The notes beneath the pieces are model-generated. The model did no database searches and was not told the origin of the DNA. It saw nothing but the letters and a program-made list of their open reading frames with translations. A stretch of 64,000 bases of DNA from assembly GCA_035546295.1 (NCBI GenBank), contig DATKBT010000070.1, forward strand, positions 135,204 to 199,203, written 5' to 3'. Source of the DNA: DATKBT01 sp035546295 (GTDB taxonomy: Bacteria; Acidobacteriota; Thermoanaerobaculia; Multivoradales; Multivoraceae). Positions 1-8,555 of the stretch are shown here, in pieces; within the stretch, counting starts at the first letter, position 1; the number at the start of each line of letters is the position of its first letter. The position numbers and the translations under genes were made by a program.

Positions 1-336
1 GGCGTGCCGAACCTGTTCGACCCCTTCCTGCGGCCTCTGATGGTCTTCGCTCTCCAGCGCATCGGCCTCTACCACTACGGAGCCGAGAAGGCGTTCTCGG
101 CGGGGCAGCTCGGTCGTCTCCTCGAGGACGCCGGGTTTCGAGTGACCGGGCGTTCGGGGATCCTGTTCATGCCCGGCTGGCTGCGCATGGCCGACCTCTG
201 GGCGTCGACTCGCGGCTCGGGCCTGGCACGGCTCACCGGGGCGTTGACCAGACCGTTCGCCTTCGCCTATCGGCGGCTGCCTGCGACCCGGCGCCACGGC
301 TACCTCCTCGCCCTGCGCGCCCAGAAGCCACGCTAG
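1..336 (+). CDS. SAM-dependent methyltransferase, C-terminal fragment (cut by window edge)
   Basis: The reading frame is already open at base 1, so the gene starts upstream. The visible 111 residues look like the end of a class I methyltransferase of the Methyltransf_11/25 type: a YHYG(A)EKAFS segment, then 'LLEDAGFRV', the usual beta6-beta7 hairpin region, and a basic end. The SAM-binding glycine motif would lie upstream and is not visible. The GTG at position 4 is internal and should not be taken as the start. The stop TAG is embedded in a long hairpin (332-388). Family call is inference from the C-terminus only. Confidence 0.6.
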   Translation, partial: GVPNLFDPFLRPLMVFALQRIGLYHYGAEKAFSAGQLGRLLEDAGFRVTGRSGILFMPGWLRMADLWASTRGSGLARLTGALTRPFAFAYRRLPATRRHGYLLALRAQKPR

Positions 337-388
337 CCTCCGATCTGCTTGGGCGCGCTGCGCGCGCTGTAGCAGATCTCCGGCTAGC
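332..388 (+). terminator. Long imperfect hairpin overlapping a stop codon
   Basis: Arms GCTAGCC/GATCTGCT (332-338, 342-349) pair with AGCAGATC/GGCTAGC (371-378, 382-388), with a symmetric 3-nt internal loop (339-341 against 379-381). The loop itself is GC-rich and partly self-complementary. It begins inside the stop codon of the methyltransferase gene. There is no U-tract, so it would be an atypical intrinsic terminator or an RNA-stabilising 3' end. Confidence 0.45.
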
Positions 389-463
389 CATTTCTCGCGG
401 CTCCAGGCGCCTGCGGCGCGTCGCCGCGGACAGCCGTAGAACCGGATCTCGAATACCTGCCTC

Positions 464-591
464 CTAGCCTCTGAACGTGCTGAGTGGCACATTCGAGGCT
501 AGCTGGTTTCTTCCCCCCAACCCCCAGAGCGAGCCTGGCAGGCGCCCGACTCTGAGGAGTCGGGCGCCGCTCGGGGCCATCGGGAGGGGGC
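464..591 (-). repeat. Structured non-coding element, copy 1
   Basis: Read on the minus strand the order is: conserved flank CCTCCCGATGGCCCCGAGC; a perfect 12-bp stem with 4-nt loop (557-568 with 541-552); a GGGGGTTGGGGGG box (513-525); then an imperfect hairpin whose arms are CTAGCCTC/GAGGCTAG (464-471 with 495-502). Copy 2 at 3230-3346, in the opposite orientation, has the same order and spacing. The flank, first hairpin and G-box are nearly identical in sequence, while the last hairpin is conserved only as structure. The element lies between convergent genes ending at 336 and 700. Confidence 0.7.
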
Positions 592-699
592 GGGTACGAG
601 CTGGATCCGGGCACCCATGATGCGCATGGACTTGATGCTGCCACCAAGATCTCCCAGGGGAATCCTCAGTCACCCTCCTCTGGCAGCCCGTGGTGGATC

Positions 700-1155
700 T
701 CAGCCGCGTTCGCCGACCTGGACCGGCCGCCGATGAGGCGAGCCCGGTTCCTCGAGACGGCCGTCGCGGAACGCCACACGCCCGGTCTGGAGCACGACCT
801 CGAACGGAACGTCGAGGTGCCGGAGCACCACCATCGAGCGGACCTCGGACGCCTCGAGCCGCCGCGAGACCGCCTCGAGACCCTGGATCAGATCCATGTC
901 GGCGGAGCAGGTCTGGACGTTGAGCGACGCCAGCTCGAGCTCGGGATAGGTCGAGACCAGCAGGTGCGACTCGCCGATGATCACCACCACGGTCGCGCCC
1001 ACCGGTTCGAAGCGCTGGCAGTGCTGCGACAGCACGGTGCCTCCGACCGCGTGAGCGCCGTCGACCAGCGCCTCGACCAGCCGGTCGACGTCGTGCAGCA
1101 CCGCCGCCGAGACCGTCAGATCGGCCGACAGCTCCTGACCGCGGATTCCGTTCAT
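700..1155 (-). CDS. SpeD-like S-adenosylmethionine decarboxylase-family proenzyme
   Basis: The 151-residue protein has the size of bacterial class 1B AdoMet decarboxylases and aligns without gaps to Thermotoga-type numbering. Glu62-Ser63 is the expected self-cleavage site that generates the pyruvoyl group (motif GESHLLVSTYPE), and Cys83 is kept in 'QTCSAD'. The conserved processing histidine His68 is Ser here. That change, and the lack of a spermidine synthase nearby, make a changed substrate possible (some SpeD relatives have become arginine or ornithine decarboxylases). The start ATG overlaps the stop of the upstream glycosyltransferase gene as ATGA, with GGAGAGG upstream, so translation is probably coupled. 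Confidence 0.75.
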   Translation of the reverse strand: MNGIRGQELSADLTVSAAVLHDVDRLVEALVDGAHAVGGTVLSQHCQRFEPVGATVVVIIGESHLLVSTYPELELASLNVQTCSADMDLIQGLEAVSRRLEASEVRSMVVLRHLDVPFEVVLQTGRVAFRDGRLEEPGSPHRRPVQVGERG

Positions 1156-3137
1156 CTGTCTGGACCCTCTCCGTTCTCGGCGCAGCTTCCCGTCGCGCCC
1201 GGCTCGACGAGCCGATAGACGATGACCTGCGCGTCCTCCCACACCATCTCGAAGCCGCCCGAGCCCCGAGGACAAGGAGCGGCGCTCAAAGCATTCAGGG
1301 CCCAGCGCTCCCCCAGCTCTCGCGGAACGAGCAGGTGATCGGCCCCCCACGACCGCAACCGTTGCTCGAGACGCTCCGGGCTCGCGAGCAGCGGCGTGAC
1401 CAGCGGGAAGCGGAAGGGCCCGTACCAGTCGCCGAGGAATCGACCGCGAGCATAGTAACGGACCTGCTCGTGGTGCAGGCCGTAGACGACGTAATCCGAT
1501 CCGTGCTCGCGGTTGAGGTGCTCCACACCTTGGTGGCCCCGAACCCACCGCGTCAGATAGCGCGCGCGACCTTCGGCGTCGGTCGGCGGGAAGCCCCGCT
1601 CGGTCACCTTGTAGGCGCCGTAGAGCGCGCCGACGCCGAGGAAGGCTAGGAGCACGAGCGCTTCGAGAGCGTCGCGGGAGAGCCGCCGGCGCGACAGCGA
1701 CCGCGCCCGGCGGATCGCCCACGCCATCGCCGGCCGCAGGGCGACGGCGCCGGCGGCCGACAGCACGGCGGCCGGCGGCAGAACGAAGCGCAGAGCGATC
1801 CTCGACTGCACGAGCAGCGTCAGGCCGTACGCGGCCGTCGCCAGCAGCACCCAGCGCAGCCGCCGATCGCGACGCGCGCGCCACACCACCGCCAGGAAGA
1901 CGGGGAGCGCCCAGGGCGTCATCGGCGCCTGGCGATCGAAGGCCTCTCGGGCCCAAGTCACCGACACCGGGAGGGCGAGCAGGCCGGTGACGCCGCCACG
2001 GAAGGGATTCGCGCGGCGACGGTCCCGCGCGACGGCCGTGTCCTCGGCAGCCGAAGATCCGGATCCGGATTCGGGGGTCGACCGGTCGGTCCCGGGAGTG
2101 AAGACCTCCGACAGGTAGGGGAACACCGGATTGCCGGTCTCGAGCCCGATGCGCGCGTACCAGGGGCCCGCGACCGCCCCGGCGGCCAGGCCGACCACGA
2201 GGACGGCCCGCAGCCGCCGCCCCTCGCCCGCCGAGGCCCACGCCAACGCGGCGCCCAGCGCGGCCCAGGGGAGCCCGAGGTACTTGGTGCCGCAGGCCGC
2301 GCCCAGAAAGATCCCACCGAGGACGAGCCAGGTCGCTCCCCTGCCGGCGCTCCCGGCACGGAGCAAGTGCCCGCCGTCGCGCGCGCGCGCGACGCAGTGG
2401 AGCCCGGCGACCACGAACAGGCTGAGCGTCAGATCGACGTAGGCTTGACTCGACATCCAGACGACCAGCGGGCTGCTCAGCCAGATCGCGGCCGCCAGCG
2501 GGCCGCTCGATCGTCCGCCGGCCCGGACGGCCCACGCCCCGACCAGCAGCGCCACCGCCAGCGTCGGCGCGAGCAGGAACGCCTCGGCGGCGGTGTCGCC
2601 GACCAGCAGGGACGGCGCCGTCAGCACCACCTCGACGAGCTGCGGGAACACCGGGAAGCGCAGCGTCTCGTTGGTCACCAGCCGGCCGCTCTCGACGAAC
2701 GAGGCGACGAACGGGAGGTGGTAGTTGAGCGAATCGAAGCCGGTGGGCGGGTAAAGCGCCAGCACCAGCATCGGCGCCAGGACCAGGGCGAAGGGGATCG
2801 CGCGCCACCACCAAGACCTTCGCTCGTGACCGCGTCTCGGGAGCAGCAGCCGTCCCAGATCCCTCGCCACCTCGAGGCCGTCGCGGGCGCACACGACGGC
2901 GACCAGGACGAGGAGCGCCACGATCGGGATCGGCTCGATCCAGCCCGCGAGCCCGAACAGGAACAGGACCTGAGCGAGCACTGCGAAGCCGAGCGCCAGG
3001 TCGAGCGCCAGTGCCTCGGCGGGGCCTCGTTGTCCGAGACTGCGCAGCAGCCGGCGCCCCAGAGCGGCGATCAGCCACGCGTAGAGGGCGGCGGCGCCCA
3101 GGTGGACGACAGTGTGCGGGAGGAGGTTCCAGGACAT
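1152..3137 (-). CDS. Multi-pass membrane glycosyltransferase, GT-C/GT39-like
   Basis: About 661 residues with many hydrophobic segments. The first large periplasmic loop has 'YPPTGFDSLNYHLPF', matching the Asp-containing catalytic loop of GT-C enzymes that use polyprenyl-phosphate sugars. A soluble C-terminal domain of about 130 residues follows the last membrane span. The protein would sit in the inner membrane and add a sugar to lipid or protein acceptors; the acceptor is unknown. I chose ATG at 3137, just before the first membrane span; a GTG at 3164 is in frame and possible. Its stop overlaps the speD-like start by 4 nt. Confidence 0.7.
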   Translation of the reverse strand: MSWNLLPHTVVHLGAAALYAWLIAALGRRLLRSLGQRGPAEALALDLALGFAVLAQVLFLFGLAGWIEPIPIVALLVLVAVVCARDGLEVARDLGRLLLPRRGHERRSWWWRAIPFALVLAPMLVLALYPPTGFDSLNYHLPFVASFVESGRLVTNETLRFPVFPQLVEVVLTAPSLLVGDTAAEAFLLAPTLAVALLVGAWAVRAGGRSSGPLAAAIWLSSPLVVWMSSQAYVDLTLSLFVVAGLHCVARARDGGHLLRAGSAGRGATWLVLGGIFLGAACGTKYLGLPWAALGAALAWASAGEGRRLRAVLVVGLAAGAVAGPWYARIGLETGNPVFPYLSEVFTPGTDRSTPESGSGSSAAEDTAVARDRRRANPFRGGVTGLLALPVSVTWAREAFDRQAPMTPWALPVFLAVVWRARRDRRLRWVLLATAAYGLTLLVQSRIALRFVLPPAAVLSAAGAVALRPAMAWAIRRARSLSRRRLSRDALEALVLLAFLGVGALYGAYKVTERGFPPTDAEGRARYLTRWVRGHQGVEHLNREHGSDYVVYGLHHEQVRYYARGRFLGDWYGPFRFPLVTPLLASPERLEQRLRSWGADHLLVPRELGERWALNALSAAPCPRGSGGFEMVWEDAQVIVYRLVEPGATGSCAENGEGPDR

Positions 3138-3229
3138 CTCGAGGCCGCCGGAGGAGCCGGTCACGCGACGGCGATCGAGCTCCGCTGTCGTGCGCCGCAG
3201 TGGTGCCGAACCTGGGCGAGCGGATCCGC

Positions 3230-3346
3230 CACCTCCCGATGGCCCCGAGCGGCGCCCGACTCGTCAGAGTCGGGCGACTGCGAGGCCCCCCTTTGGGTTG
3301 GGGGGAGAAGATTGCCAGCCCTGGAAATGGTATCCACCATTCCAGG
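3230..3346 (+). repeat. Structured non-coding element, copy 2
   Basis: Plus-strand copy of the element at 464-591. A perfect 10-bp stem with GTCA loop (3253-3262 with 3267-3276) is followed by GGGTTGGGGGG (3295-3305) and a second hairpin, CCTGGAAATGGT against ACCATTCCAGG (3320-3331 with 3336-3346, one bulged A). The last hairpin is unlike that of copy 1 in sequence. It starts 10 nt beyond the stop of the minus-strand gene at 3357, so it could act as that gene's terminator. The two copies flank the glycosyltransferase-speD cassette as an inverted pair. Confidence 0.7.
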
Positions 3347-3356
3347 AGCTAGCCTC

Positions 3357-3911
3357 TCAAGGAGCGAAGCTCGAGCGGAGCTTGATCCGCCAGGTTCCGT
3401 CCTCCCGGGTCAGCACGTAGAGCGAGTCGTAGGCGGCCAACACCGAGCCGTCGGCCCGGTAGCGGACGAAGCGGGTGTCGACGTGCGCCTTGTCGCGACC
3501 GAGATGGACGATCTCGCGGCGCTCCCAGGCGCTGTGGTGCCAGCCGGTCGCCTCGAGCCGGCGCTTCAGGTCGGCGCCGTCGCGCAGCCCCGGGCCCTCG
3601 AGGACGTTCATGCCGCCGGCGGCGAGCCGGTAGTGGGGAAAATGGAAGGTGCCCTCCCATCCTTCCATGTCCATCGCGTTGAAGCCTGCCATGAACGCGT
3701 CGAGCACCGCCATGACCTCGCGCTCGATGGTGGCGCGGTCGATGGCGGCGCGGTCGAGCGGCTCCTGCGGTATAGCGCCGGCCGCCGGACCAGGAGCCCC
3801 GCCCGCACCGGGCGCCACGCTCAGCATGGTCGTGGTGAGGGTCGCGGTCAGGATCGTCGTGGCCAGGATCGTCGTGGTCAGTACCTTCGTGCTCAGCATC
3901 GTCAGGATCAT
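3357..3911 (-). CDS. Secreted NTF2-like (SnoaL-type) protein
   Basis: The 184-residue protein starts with a Thr/Leu-rich hydrophobic stretch that reads as a signal peptide and is encoded by four imperfect 15-bp repeats (3846-3905). Residues about 60-184 fit the NTF2/SnoaL fold: an initial helix with 'VLDAFMAGFNAMDMEGW', a His-containing 'FHFPHYRL' strand, and a closing 'YVLTREDGTWRIK' strand, typical of DUF4440/SnoaL proteins. No catalytic role can be assigned. The ATG is preceded by AGGGGG. The downstream end abuts the hairpin of the non-coding repeat. Confidence 0.7.
   Translation of the reverse strand: MILTMLSTKVLTTTILATTILTATLTTTMLSVAPGAGGAPGPAAGAIPQEPLDRAAIDRATIEREVMAVLDAFMAGFNAMDMEGWEGTFHFPHYRLAAGGMNVLEGPGLRDGADLKRRLEATGWHHSAWERREIVHLGRDKAHVDTRFVRYRADGSVLAAYDSLYVLTREDGTWRIKLRSSFAP
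3846..3905. repeat. Four 15-bp tandem units in a signal-peptide region
   Basis: Units beginning GGTCAGGATCGTCGT are repeated four times with substitutions (3846-3860, 3861-3875, 3876-3890, 3891-3905). The unit is a multiple of three, so copy-number change would lengthen or shorten the hydrophobic N-terminus of the NTF2-like protein without shifting its frame. Confidence 0.65.
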
Positions 3912-3950
3912 CGCCGCACCCCCTGAGGTTCCTTCGCCGTTCCCGCGGTC

Positions 3951-4117
3951 TCACCGCCGTCGCTTCGCCTCCGCCGACTCGCTGATCGAACGCTGCCGGC
4001 TCTCGGCCTGCTCCAGCTCCTGGCGCAGGGACGCGATCCGCCGCTCGACGCGCTCGCGGTCCGTCTCGCCGGCGCGCGAGCTCCTCCGGACCGGCGGTCG
4101 GGGCGGCTACCTGCAGC
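3951..4117 (-). pseudogene. Possible remnant of a small coiled-coil protein, frameshifted
   Basis: Minus-strand reading from about 4075 to the TGA at 3951-3953 gives a heptad-like, charged sequence (ETDRERVERRIASLRQELEQ and onwards) typical of a coiled coil. That frame has no usable start and is closed upstream by TAG at 4107. An ATG at 4117 lies one frame off, and a single-base shift near 4070 would join the two into a peptide of about 55 residues. It lies directly upstream of the NTF2-like gene on the same strand. A chance open frame cannot be excluded. Apart from this and the leader of the M20 gene I see nothing in 3912-4322. Confidence 0.3.
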
Positions 4118-4322
4118 ATCGATGGCACCGCACGGTACCACCGTCTCGACGCATCCTGCAGTCGCCGAAGGGCCACGTCGGCCGAGGCGCCGATGGACCC
4201 CGCCGGCCCTTCGCCGACGAGATCTCGGACGCATCCGACCGCTCCGGTCGACGCATTGCGACCGGCGGTCGAACGCCGTCTTCCGGGACGTGGCAGGATC
4301 GCACTCCCCGAAGGGAACACCG

Positions 4323-5681
4323 ATGAAAGGACGACCGATGCCGAGCCACTCCGTTCGCCGCTTCCGCCTCTCCCGCCTGCCCCTCCTCCTCGCCCCGCTC
4401 CTGCTCTGCCCATCCTCGGGCCCGGCTCGTGCCGCGGGTGTCGAGGCACAGGCGGGTCGCGAGCGCATCGCGAAGGCGGCGGCCGCGATCGAGCCCAGGG
4501 TCATCGAGTGGCGCCGCGACATCCACCAGAACCCCGAGCTCGGCAACCGCGAGCTCCGCACCGCCGAGAAGGTGGCCGACCACCTGCGCTCGCTCGGCAT
4601 CGAGGTGACCACCGGCGTCGCCCATACCGGCGTGGTCGGAGTGCTGCGTGGCGGCAGACCGGGCCCGGTGGTGGCGCTGCGCGCCGACATGGACGCGCTG
4701 CCGGTCACCGAGAAGGTCGACCTTCCGTTCGCCTCGCACGTCACCGCCGAGTACGCCGGCCAGCAGGTCGGCGTCATGCACGCCTGCGGCCACGACAACC
4801 ACGTCGCGATCCTGATGGGCGCCGCCGAGATCCTGGCCGGCATGCGCGACGATCTGCCAGGCACGGTCAAGCTCATCTTCCAGCCCGCCGAGGAGGGTCC
4901 GCCTCCTGGCGAGCGCGGTGGCGCAGCGCTCATGATCGAGGAGGGCGTGCTCGACGATCCGGCGCCCGACGCGGTGTTCGGGCTCCACGTCGGGCCGACC
5001 CCCGTCGGCTCGCTCGGCTATCGGTCAGGCGGCGCCATGGCGGCCGCCGACGCGCTCCAGATCACGGTGCGCGGCCGCCAGACCCACGGCTCCTCGCCGT
5101 GGGCGGGTGTCGACCCGATCATCGTCTCGGCGCAGATCATGACCGCGCTCCAGCTCATCCCCAGCCGCCAGCTCGACATCACCGCCGCCCCCGCGGTGGT
5201 CACCATCGGCAGCATCCACGGCGGGGTACGCGGCAACATCATCCCCGACGACGTGGTGATGACGGGCACGATCCGCACCTTCGACCGCGCCATGCGCGAG
5301 GATCTGCTCCAGCGCATCGAGCGCACCGCGAAGCGCATCGCCGAGTCGGCGGGCGCCACCGCCGAGGTGACGATCGACCCCTACGCGCCGGTCACCTACA
5401 ACGATCCCGAGCTGACGCGCCGGATGATCCCGACCCTCGAATGGGCCGCCGGCGCCGACCGCGTCGCCGAGCAGCCCAGGATCATGGGCTCGGAGGACTT
5501 CTCGTACTTCCAGGAGAAGGTGCCGGGGTTCTACTTCTGGCTGGGCGTCAACGAGGAGGGTGTCGGCTTCGGCGAGGCCGCGCCCAACCATTCGCCGTTC
5601 TTCTTCGCCAACGAGGATGCGCTGATCGTCGGTGTGCGCGCGATGGCGGGCGTCGCCTGGGACTACTTGAACGGCCAGTAG
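4323..5681 (+). CDS. Secreted M20 family metallopeptidase / amidohydrolase (AbgB/hippurate hydrolase-like)
   Basis: 452 residues with an N-terminal signal peptide (basic start, then a Leu/Pro-rich core ending at an Ala-rich cleavage site). Metal-ligand motifs of the M20D group are present: MHACGHDNH (about residues 151-159), the catalytic EE in 'PAEEGPPPG' (about 188), and FGLHVGP further on, with the dimerisation domain between. Such enzymes hydrolyse N-acyl amino acids or related amides. The exported form suggests action on external peptides or amides. Two ATGs (4323 and 4338) each have a good ribosome site (GAAGGG, AAAGGA); I give the longer form. It stands alone between divergent and convergent neighbours. 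Confidence 0.88.
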   Translation: MKGRPMPSHSVRRFRLSRLPLLLAPLLLCPSSGPARAAGVEAQAGRERIAKAAAAIEPRVIEWRRDIHQNPELGNRELRTAEKVADHLRSLGIEVTTGVAHTGVVGVLRGGRPGPVVALRADMDALPVTEKVDLPFASHVTAEYAGQQVGVMHACGHDNHVAILMGAAEILAGMRDDLPGTVKLIFQPAEEGPPPGERGGAALMIEEGVLDDPAPDAVFGLHVGPTPVGSLGYRSGGAMAAADALQITVRGRQTHGSSPWAGVDPIIVSAQIMTALQLIPSRQLDITAAPAVVTIGSIHGGVRGNIIPDDVVMTGTIRTFDRAMREDLLQRIERTAKRIAESAGATAEVTIDPYAPVTYNDPELTRRMIPTLEWAAGADRVAEQPRIMGSEDFSYFQEKVPGFYFWLGVNEEGVGFGEAAPNHSPFFFANEDALIVGVRAMAGVAWDYLNGQ

Positions 5682-5835
5682 CGGCGGGCTCCGTCCGGCT
5701 GGATCGCGGCGCCCCGACAGTCGCTCCGGGTGCGCGTCTCGTGGCGCGTGTCATGCCGGCACGTTCGTCGGCCGACCAGGGGGTCGGCCGCTACGAAGGC
5801 TCGTCCAGTTCGTGCTCCGCGTGCGGCCGGTCGGG

Positions 5836-6585
5836 CTACGACGCCACTTGGCCGTCGAACAGCTCGACCGACCGCTGGACGACCGAGGCCCAGCGCGGAT
5901 CGTGGGTGACCAGCAGGATCGTCGAGCCGCCGCGGTGCAGCTCCTGGAGCATCTCGATGACGGCCTCCGCCTGCTTCGAGCTCAAGTTGCCGGTCGGCTC
6001 GTCCGCCATCAGCACGCTCGGGTTGCCGACCACGGCGCGCGCCACTGCGACCCGTTGCTGATGGCCTCCCGAGAGCTGGCTCGGCATTCGGCCGGCGCGG
6101 TCGGTGAGCTCGAACCGCTCGAGCGCGGCCGCCACCCGCTCGTGGCGCTCCGCGGCGGGCAGGCCCTGATAGGTCAGCGGCAGCTCGACGTTCTCGGCGA
6201 CCGTGAGATCGCCGATCAGATTGAAGCTCTGGAAGATGAAGCCGACCTCGCGATTGCGGGTCGCGGCCAGCGTTCTCGCGTCGAGCGTCGACACGTCGGT
6301 GCCGTTGAGGAGATAGCGGCCCTCGGTCGGCCGGTCCATCAGACCCGCGATCGACAGCAGCGTCGACTTGCCCGATCCCGACGGCCCGTTGACGGCCACG
6401 AACTCGCCGCGCTCGACCTCCAAGTCGACGCCGTGCAGCGCATGGGTCTCGACCTTGTCGACCACGAAGGTACGGCTCACGCCCTCCATCCGGATCAGCG
6501 GCGATCGTGGCGCGTCATCGCTTGGCGTGGTGGTGAATCGCGGCTTGTCGCCGGAGGAGAAGAGGCTTCGGATCTTCTCGAACAT
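5836..6585 (-). CDS. ABC transporter ATP-binding protein, MacB/LolD type
   Basis: 249 residues. Walker A GPSGSGKS at 67-74, Q-loop Gln119 in IFQSFN, signature LSGGHQQ at 171-177, Walker B VLMADEP at 191-197, H-loop His228. The 'FNLIGDLTVAENVELPL' region is typical of the MacB/LolD/FtsE branch, which works with FtsX-like permeases in lipoprotein sorting or macrolide/peptide export. An extra N-terminal stretch of about 30 residues precedes the core. The start has a strong GGAGG. No permease is adjacent; the only FtsX-like fragment in the window is at 63701-64000. Confidence 0.9.
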   Translation of the reverse strand: MFEKIRSLFSSGDKPRFTTTPSDDAPRSPLIRMEGVSRTFVVDKVETHALHGVDLEVERGEFVAVNGPSGSGKSTLLSIAGLMDRPTEGRYLLNGTDVSTLDARTLAATRNREVGFIFQSFNLIGDLTVAENVELPLTYQGLPAAERHERVAAALERFELTDRAGRMPSQLSGGHQQRVAVARAVVGNPSVLMADEPTGNLSSKQAEAVIEMLQELHRGGSTILLVTHDPRWASVVQRSVELFDGQVAS

Positions 6586-6779
6586 GCTGGCTCCTCCGTA
6601 GAGGTCTCGCAACGATCGTGCGAGCGGCGATCGCTGCTGGACGGATCGCAGTGCACAGACATGGACGTCGAGCGGCCACCCGAGGTTTCGCGAAGACGCC
6701 ATGAGCTCAAGGCCGGTCGATCTTCCCAGCTCCTCCCAGGAGTCCCGTCCAGATCCTCAGGGCAGCACCAGGCCCAACG

Positions 6780-8174
6780 TCAGGCCGGCGGTCCCTCCTC
6801 GCCGCGGGTCACCGGGTGCTCGATCACAGCAGTGTCCCCGGCGACGGCGGGCGCCGCTTCCAGCGGCCCCGGACCGGGTTGGCTCGACGACCACTGCTTC
6901 CAGTTCTGAAGTGCCACCGCCATCTGCAGGGAGTAGTCGAGCGAGATGGATCCTTCGTCCTTCGCCTGCCCCGCCCCGACGTTGACGAACCAGGCGAGCT
7001 TCTCCTCGTCCGACAGGCTCGCAGGCGGAATCATCGGGGATTGGACCGGCGTCTCGGCGCCGCCGCCGTGACACGACATGCACGACGACGCCGGGTTGTC
7101 GACCGGTCCATTGATGCGCTTCGCCCAGCCCAGGTGCTGGAAGGTGCCGACGTCGTCGTTGATCCACTGCTGAGGAGGCGTCTCGCCCCCCTCGGCGTCG
7201 GCGGGCAGGAAACCCGGGCTGTCCCCCCACATCAGGCCCACCGGAGCCAGCCGGTCGAAGGGCGTCTCGCCCTCCTGGAATCCGTTGTAGACGAAGGTGC
7301 CCATGATCCAACCGGTGACGTCGTCGTTGCGCACGTCGCGCACCGCGATGTCGACTTGGAGCAGGCGCAGCGTCTCGGGGACCCGGTCGTCGCTCTGGAA
7401 GGGTGCGATGTTGGCCTGCCACTCCTTGGAGCCGACCAAGTAGGGCACGCCGTCTCCCGGAACCTCGGGGTCGGCCTTGGTGAACAGGAGCTTGATGCCC
7501 ATCGCGCCGTTCTTAAAGACGGGCTCGCCGTTCTCGAACGCCGGGTTCCCCGGATCGGCCCATACGCGGCCGAACGTCCAGCCCGCGACGTCGTTGTAGA
7601 AGCCGACGGCGTAGTTCGGAATGAAGTTGTTGGTTTGATCCGGCGACAGCTCGCCGATCCGTGAGGCGCGCTCCCTGGTCATCCCGCGGATGAACTCACG
7701 TCCCGAGCCGCTCGGCGGTCCCTGGCTCATCCACGGCGCGTGGAACCACGTGGGCTCGGGCATCCGGGTCGGATCCCAGTCGAGCGCTTCGAGGTCGGCT
7801 CGCGCGGAGTCGAGCACCGCCTGCATGTACTCGGCGGGCTCGGTCTCGAAGTCGAAAGCCTCCCAGGGATAGCCGCCTTCCGGGGGCGCCGGCAGCTCCT
7901 GCGGATAATCGTGACTGAGCTCGAAGACGTTGCCGGTCCAGTCCGCCGGCGGCTCCTCGACGGCGTTGCGAAACGCGGCCTGCTCGGCCGGCGAGAGCTC
8001 CTCGTCTTCGTCGGCGGCGGCGAGCGCCGCCGCCGCCCGCGGCGGCTCGACTCGAGCACTCTCACCCCCGTCGCCCGTCTGGCAGCCGAAGTGCGCGAGG
8101 ATCGCGAACCCCGCCAACCCACCGACGAGGCAACACCACGGGCACCGAAACCAGGCTCCAACGACCTGACGCAT
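6780..8174 (-). CDS. Lipoprotein with a single c-type heme motif
   Basis: 464 residues. The N-terminus is a lipoprotein signal with lipobox AHFGC (Cys near residue 31), followed by a low-complexity Ala/Glu linker. A single heme-attachment motif CMSCH lies in the C-terminal third, followed by a Met (PMIPP) that could be the distal ligand. The long middle region is full of Trp, Asp and Gly and resembles secreted cytochrome-like proteins of unknown function; I cannot name the family. The start is supported by GGGAGGAGG. Nothing in the neighbourhood identifies a redox partner. Confidence 0.65.
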   Translation of the reverse strand: MRQVVGAWFRCPWCCLVGGLAGFAILAHFGCQTGDGGESARVEPPRAAAALAAADEDEELSPAEQAAFRNAVEEPPADWTGNVFELSHDYPQELPAPPEGGYPWEAFDFETEPAEYMQAVLDSARADLEALDWDPTRMPEPTWFHAPWMSQGPPSGSGREFIRGMTRERASRIGELSPDQTNNFIPNYAVGFYNDVAGWTFGRVWADPGNPAFENGEPVFKNGAMGIKLLFTKADPEVPGDGVPYLVGSKEWQANIAPFQSDDRVPETLRLLQVDIAVRDVRNDDVTGWIMGTFVYNGFQEGETPFDRLAPVGLMWGDSPGFLPADAEGGETPPQQWINDDVGTFQHLGWAKRINGPVDNPASSCMSCHGGGAETPVQSPMIPPASLSDEEKLAWFVNVGAGQAKDEGSISLDYSLQMAVALQNWKQWSSSQPGPGPLEAAPAVAGDTAVIEHPVTRGEEGPPA

Positions 8175-8555
8175 GACGTGCCTCCTCCCGTCGCCGAGCG
8201 CTACACCTCGTCCATCCCGCGTTGCCGACGCCGCCTCTGCGATCGCGAGCTCGCGATTGCAGATCCGCGGTTGTCTCCGAGCGACCATTCTCTCGCGTCG
8301 CCCATTCGAGGACAACCGATTTCTCAGCGACGCCCGGAGGCGTCGCGACCTCGCCCGCTCCACGATCTCGAACGCAATTCTGTTTGCAACATACTCGAGG
8401 CGCGATGACGAGCGGTCGCCGGCTCTGCGGCCCCGAAGATCTCCTCGACGCCGGCCCCGGCGCCACATTCGCCGCTGCGGAACGTCCCGCGCGCTCGCGT
8501 TGCTGAGGCTCGCCGCGGCGTCGACGTCGCTTCTCTGCGGCGAGGGGCCGAACGA
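8175..8555. other. Intergenic region, 381 bp, with one perfect palindrome
   Basis: No supported gene. It contains the 5' side of the cytochrome-like gene and the 3' side of the VWFA gene. The only structure I note is the perfect 16-bp palindrome ATCGCGAGCTCGCGAT at 8242-8257, about 70 nt upstream of the cytochrome-like start. Confidence 0.5.
8242..8257 (-). promoter_or_regulatory. Perfect 16-bp palindrome, candidate operator
   Basis: ATCGCGAGCTCGCGAT is a perfect dyad centred 75 nt upstream of the ATG at 8174, a plausible position for a repressor site. In DNA this rich in CG dinucleotides a chance palindrome is possible. Confidence 0.25.

Noticed and set aside
384..673. Short minus-strand frames between the methyltransferase and speD-like genes
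   Set aside because: They run through the structured repeat and have Arg/Pro/Ser-rich noise typical of GC-rich non-coding DNA.
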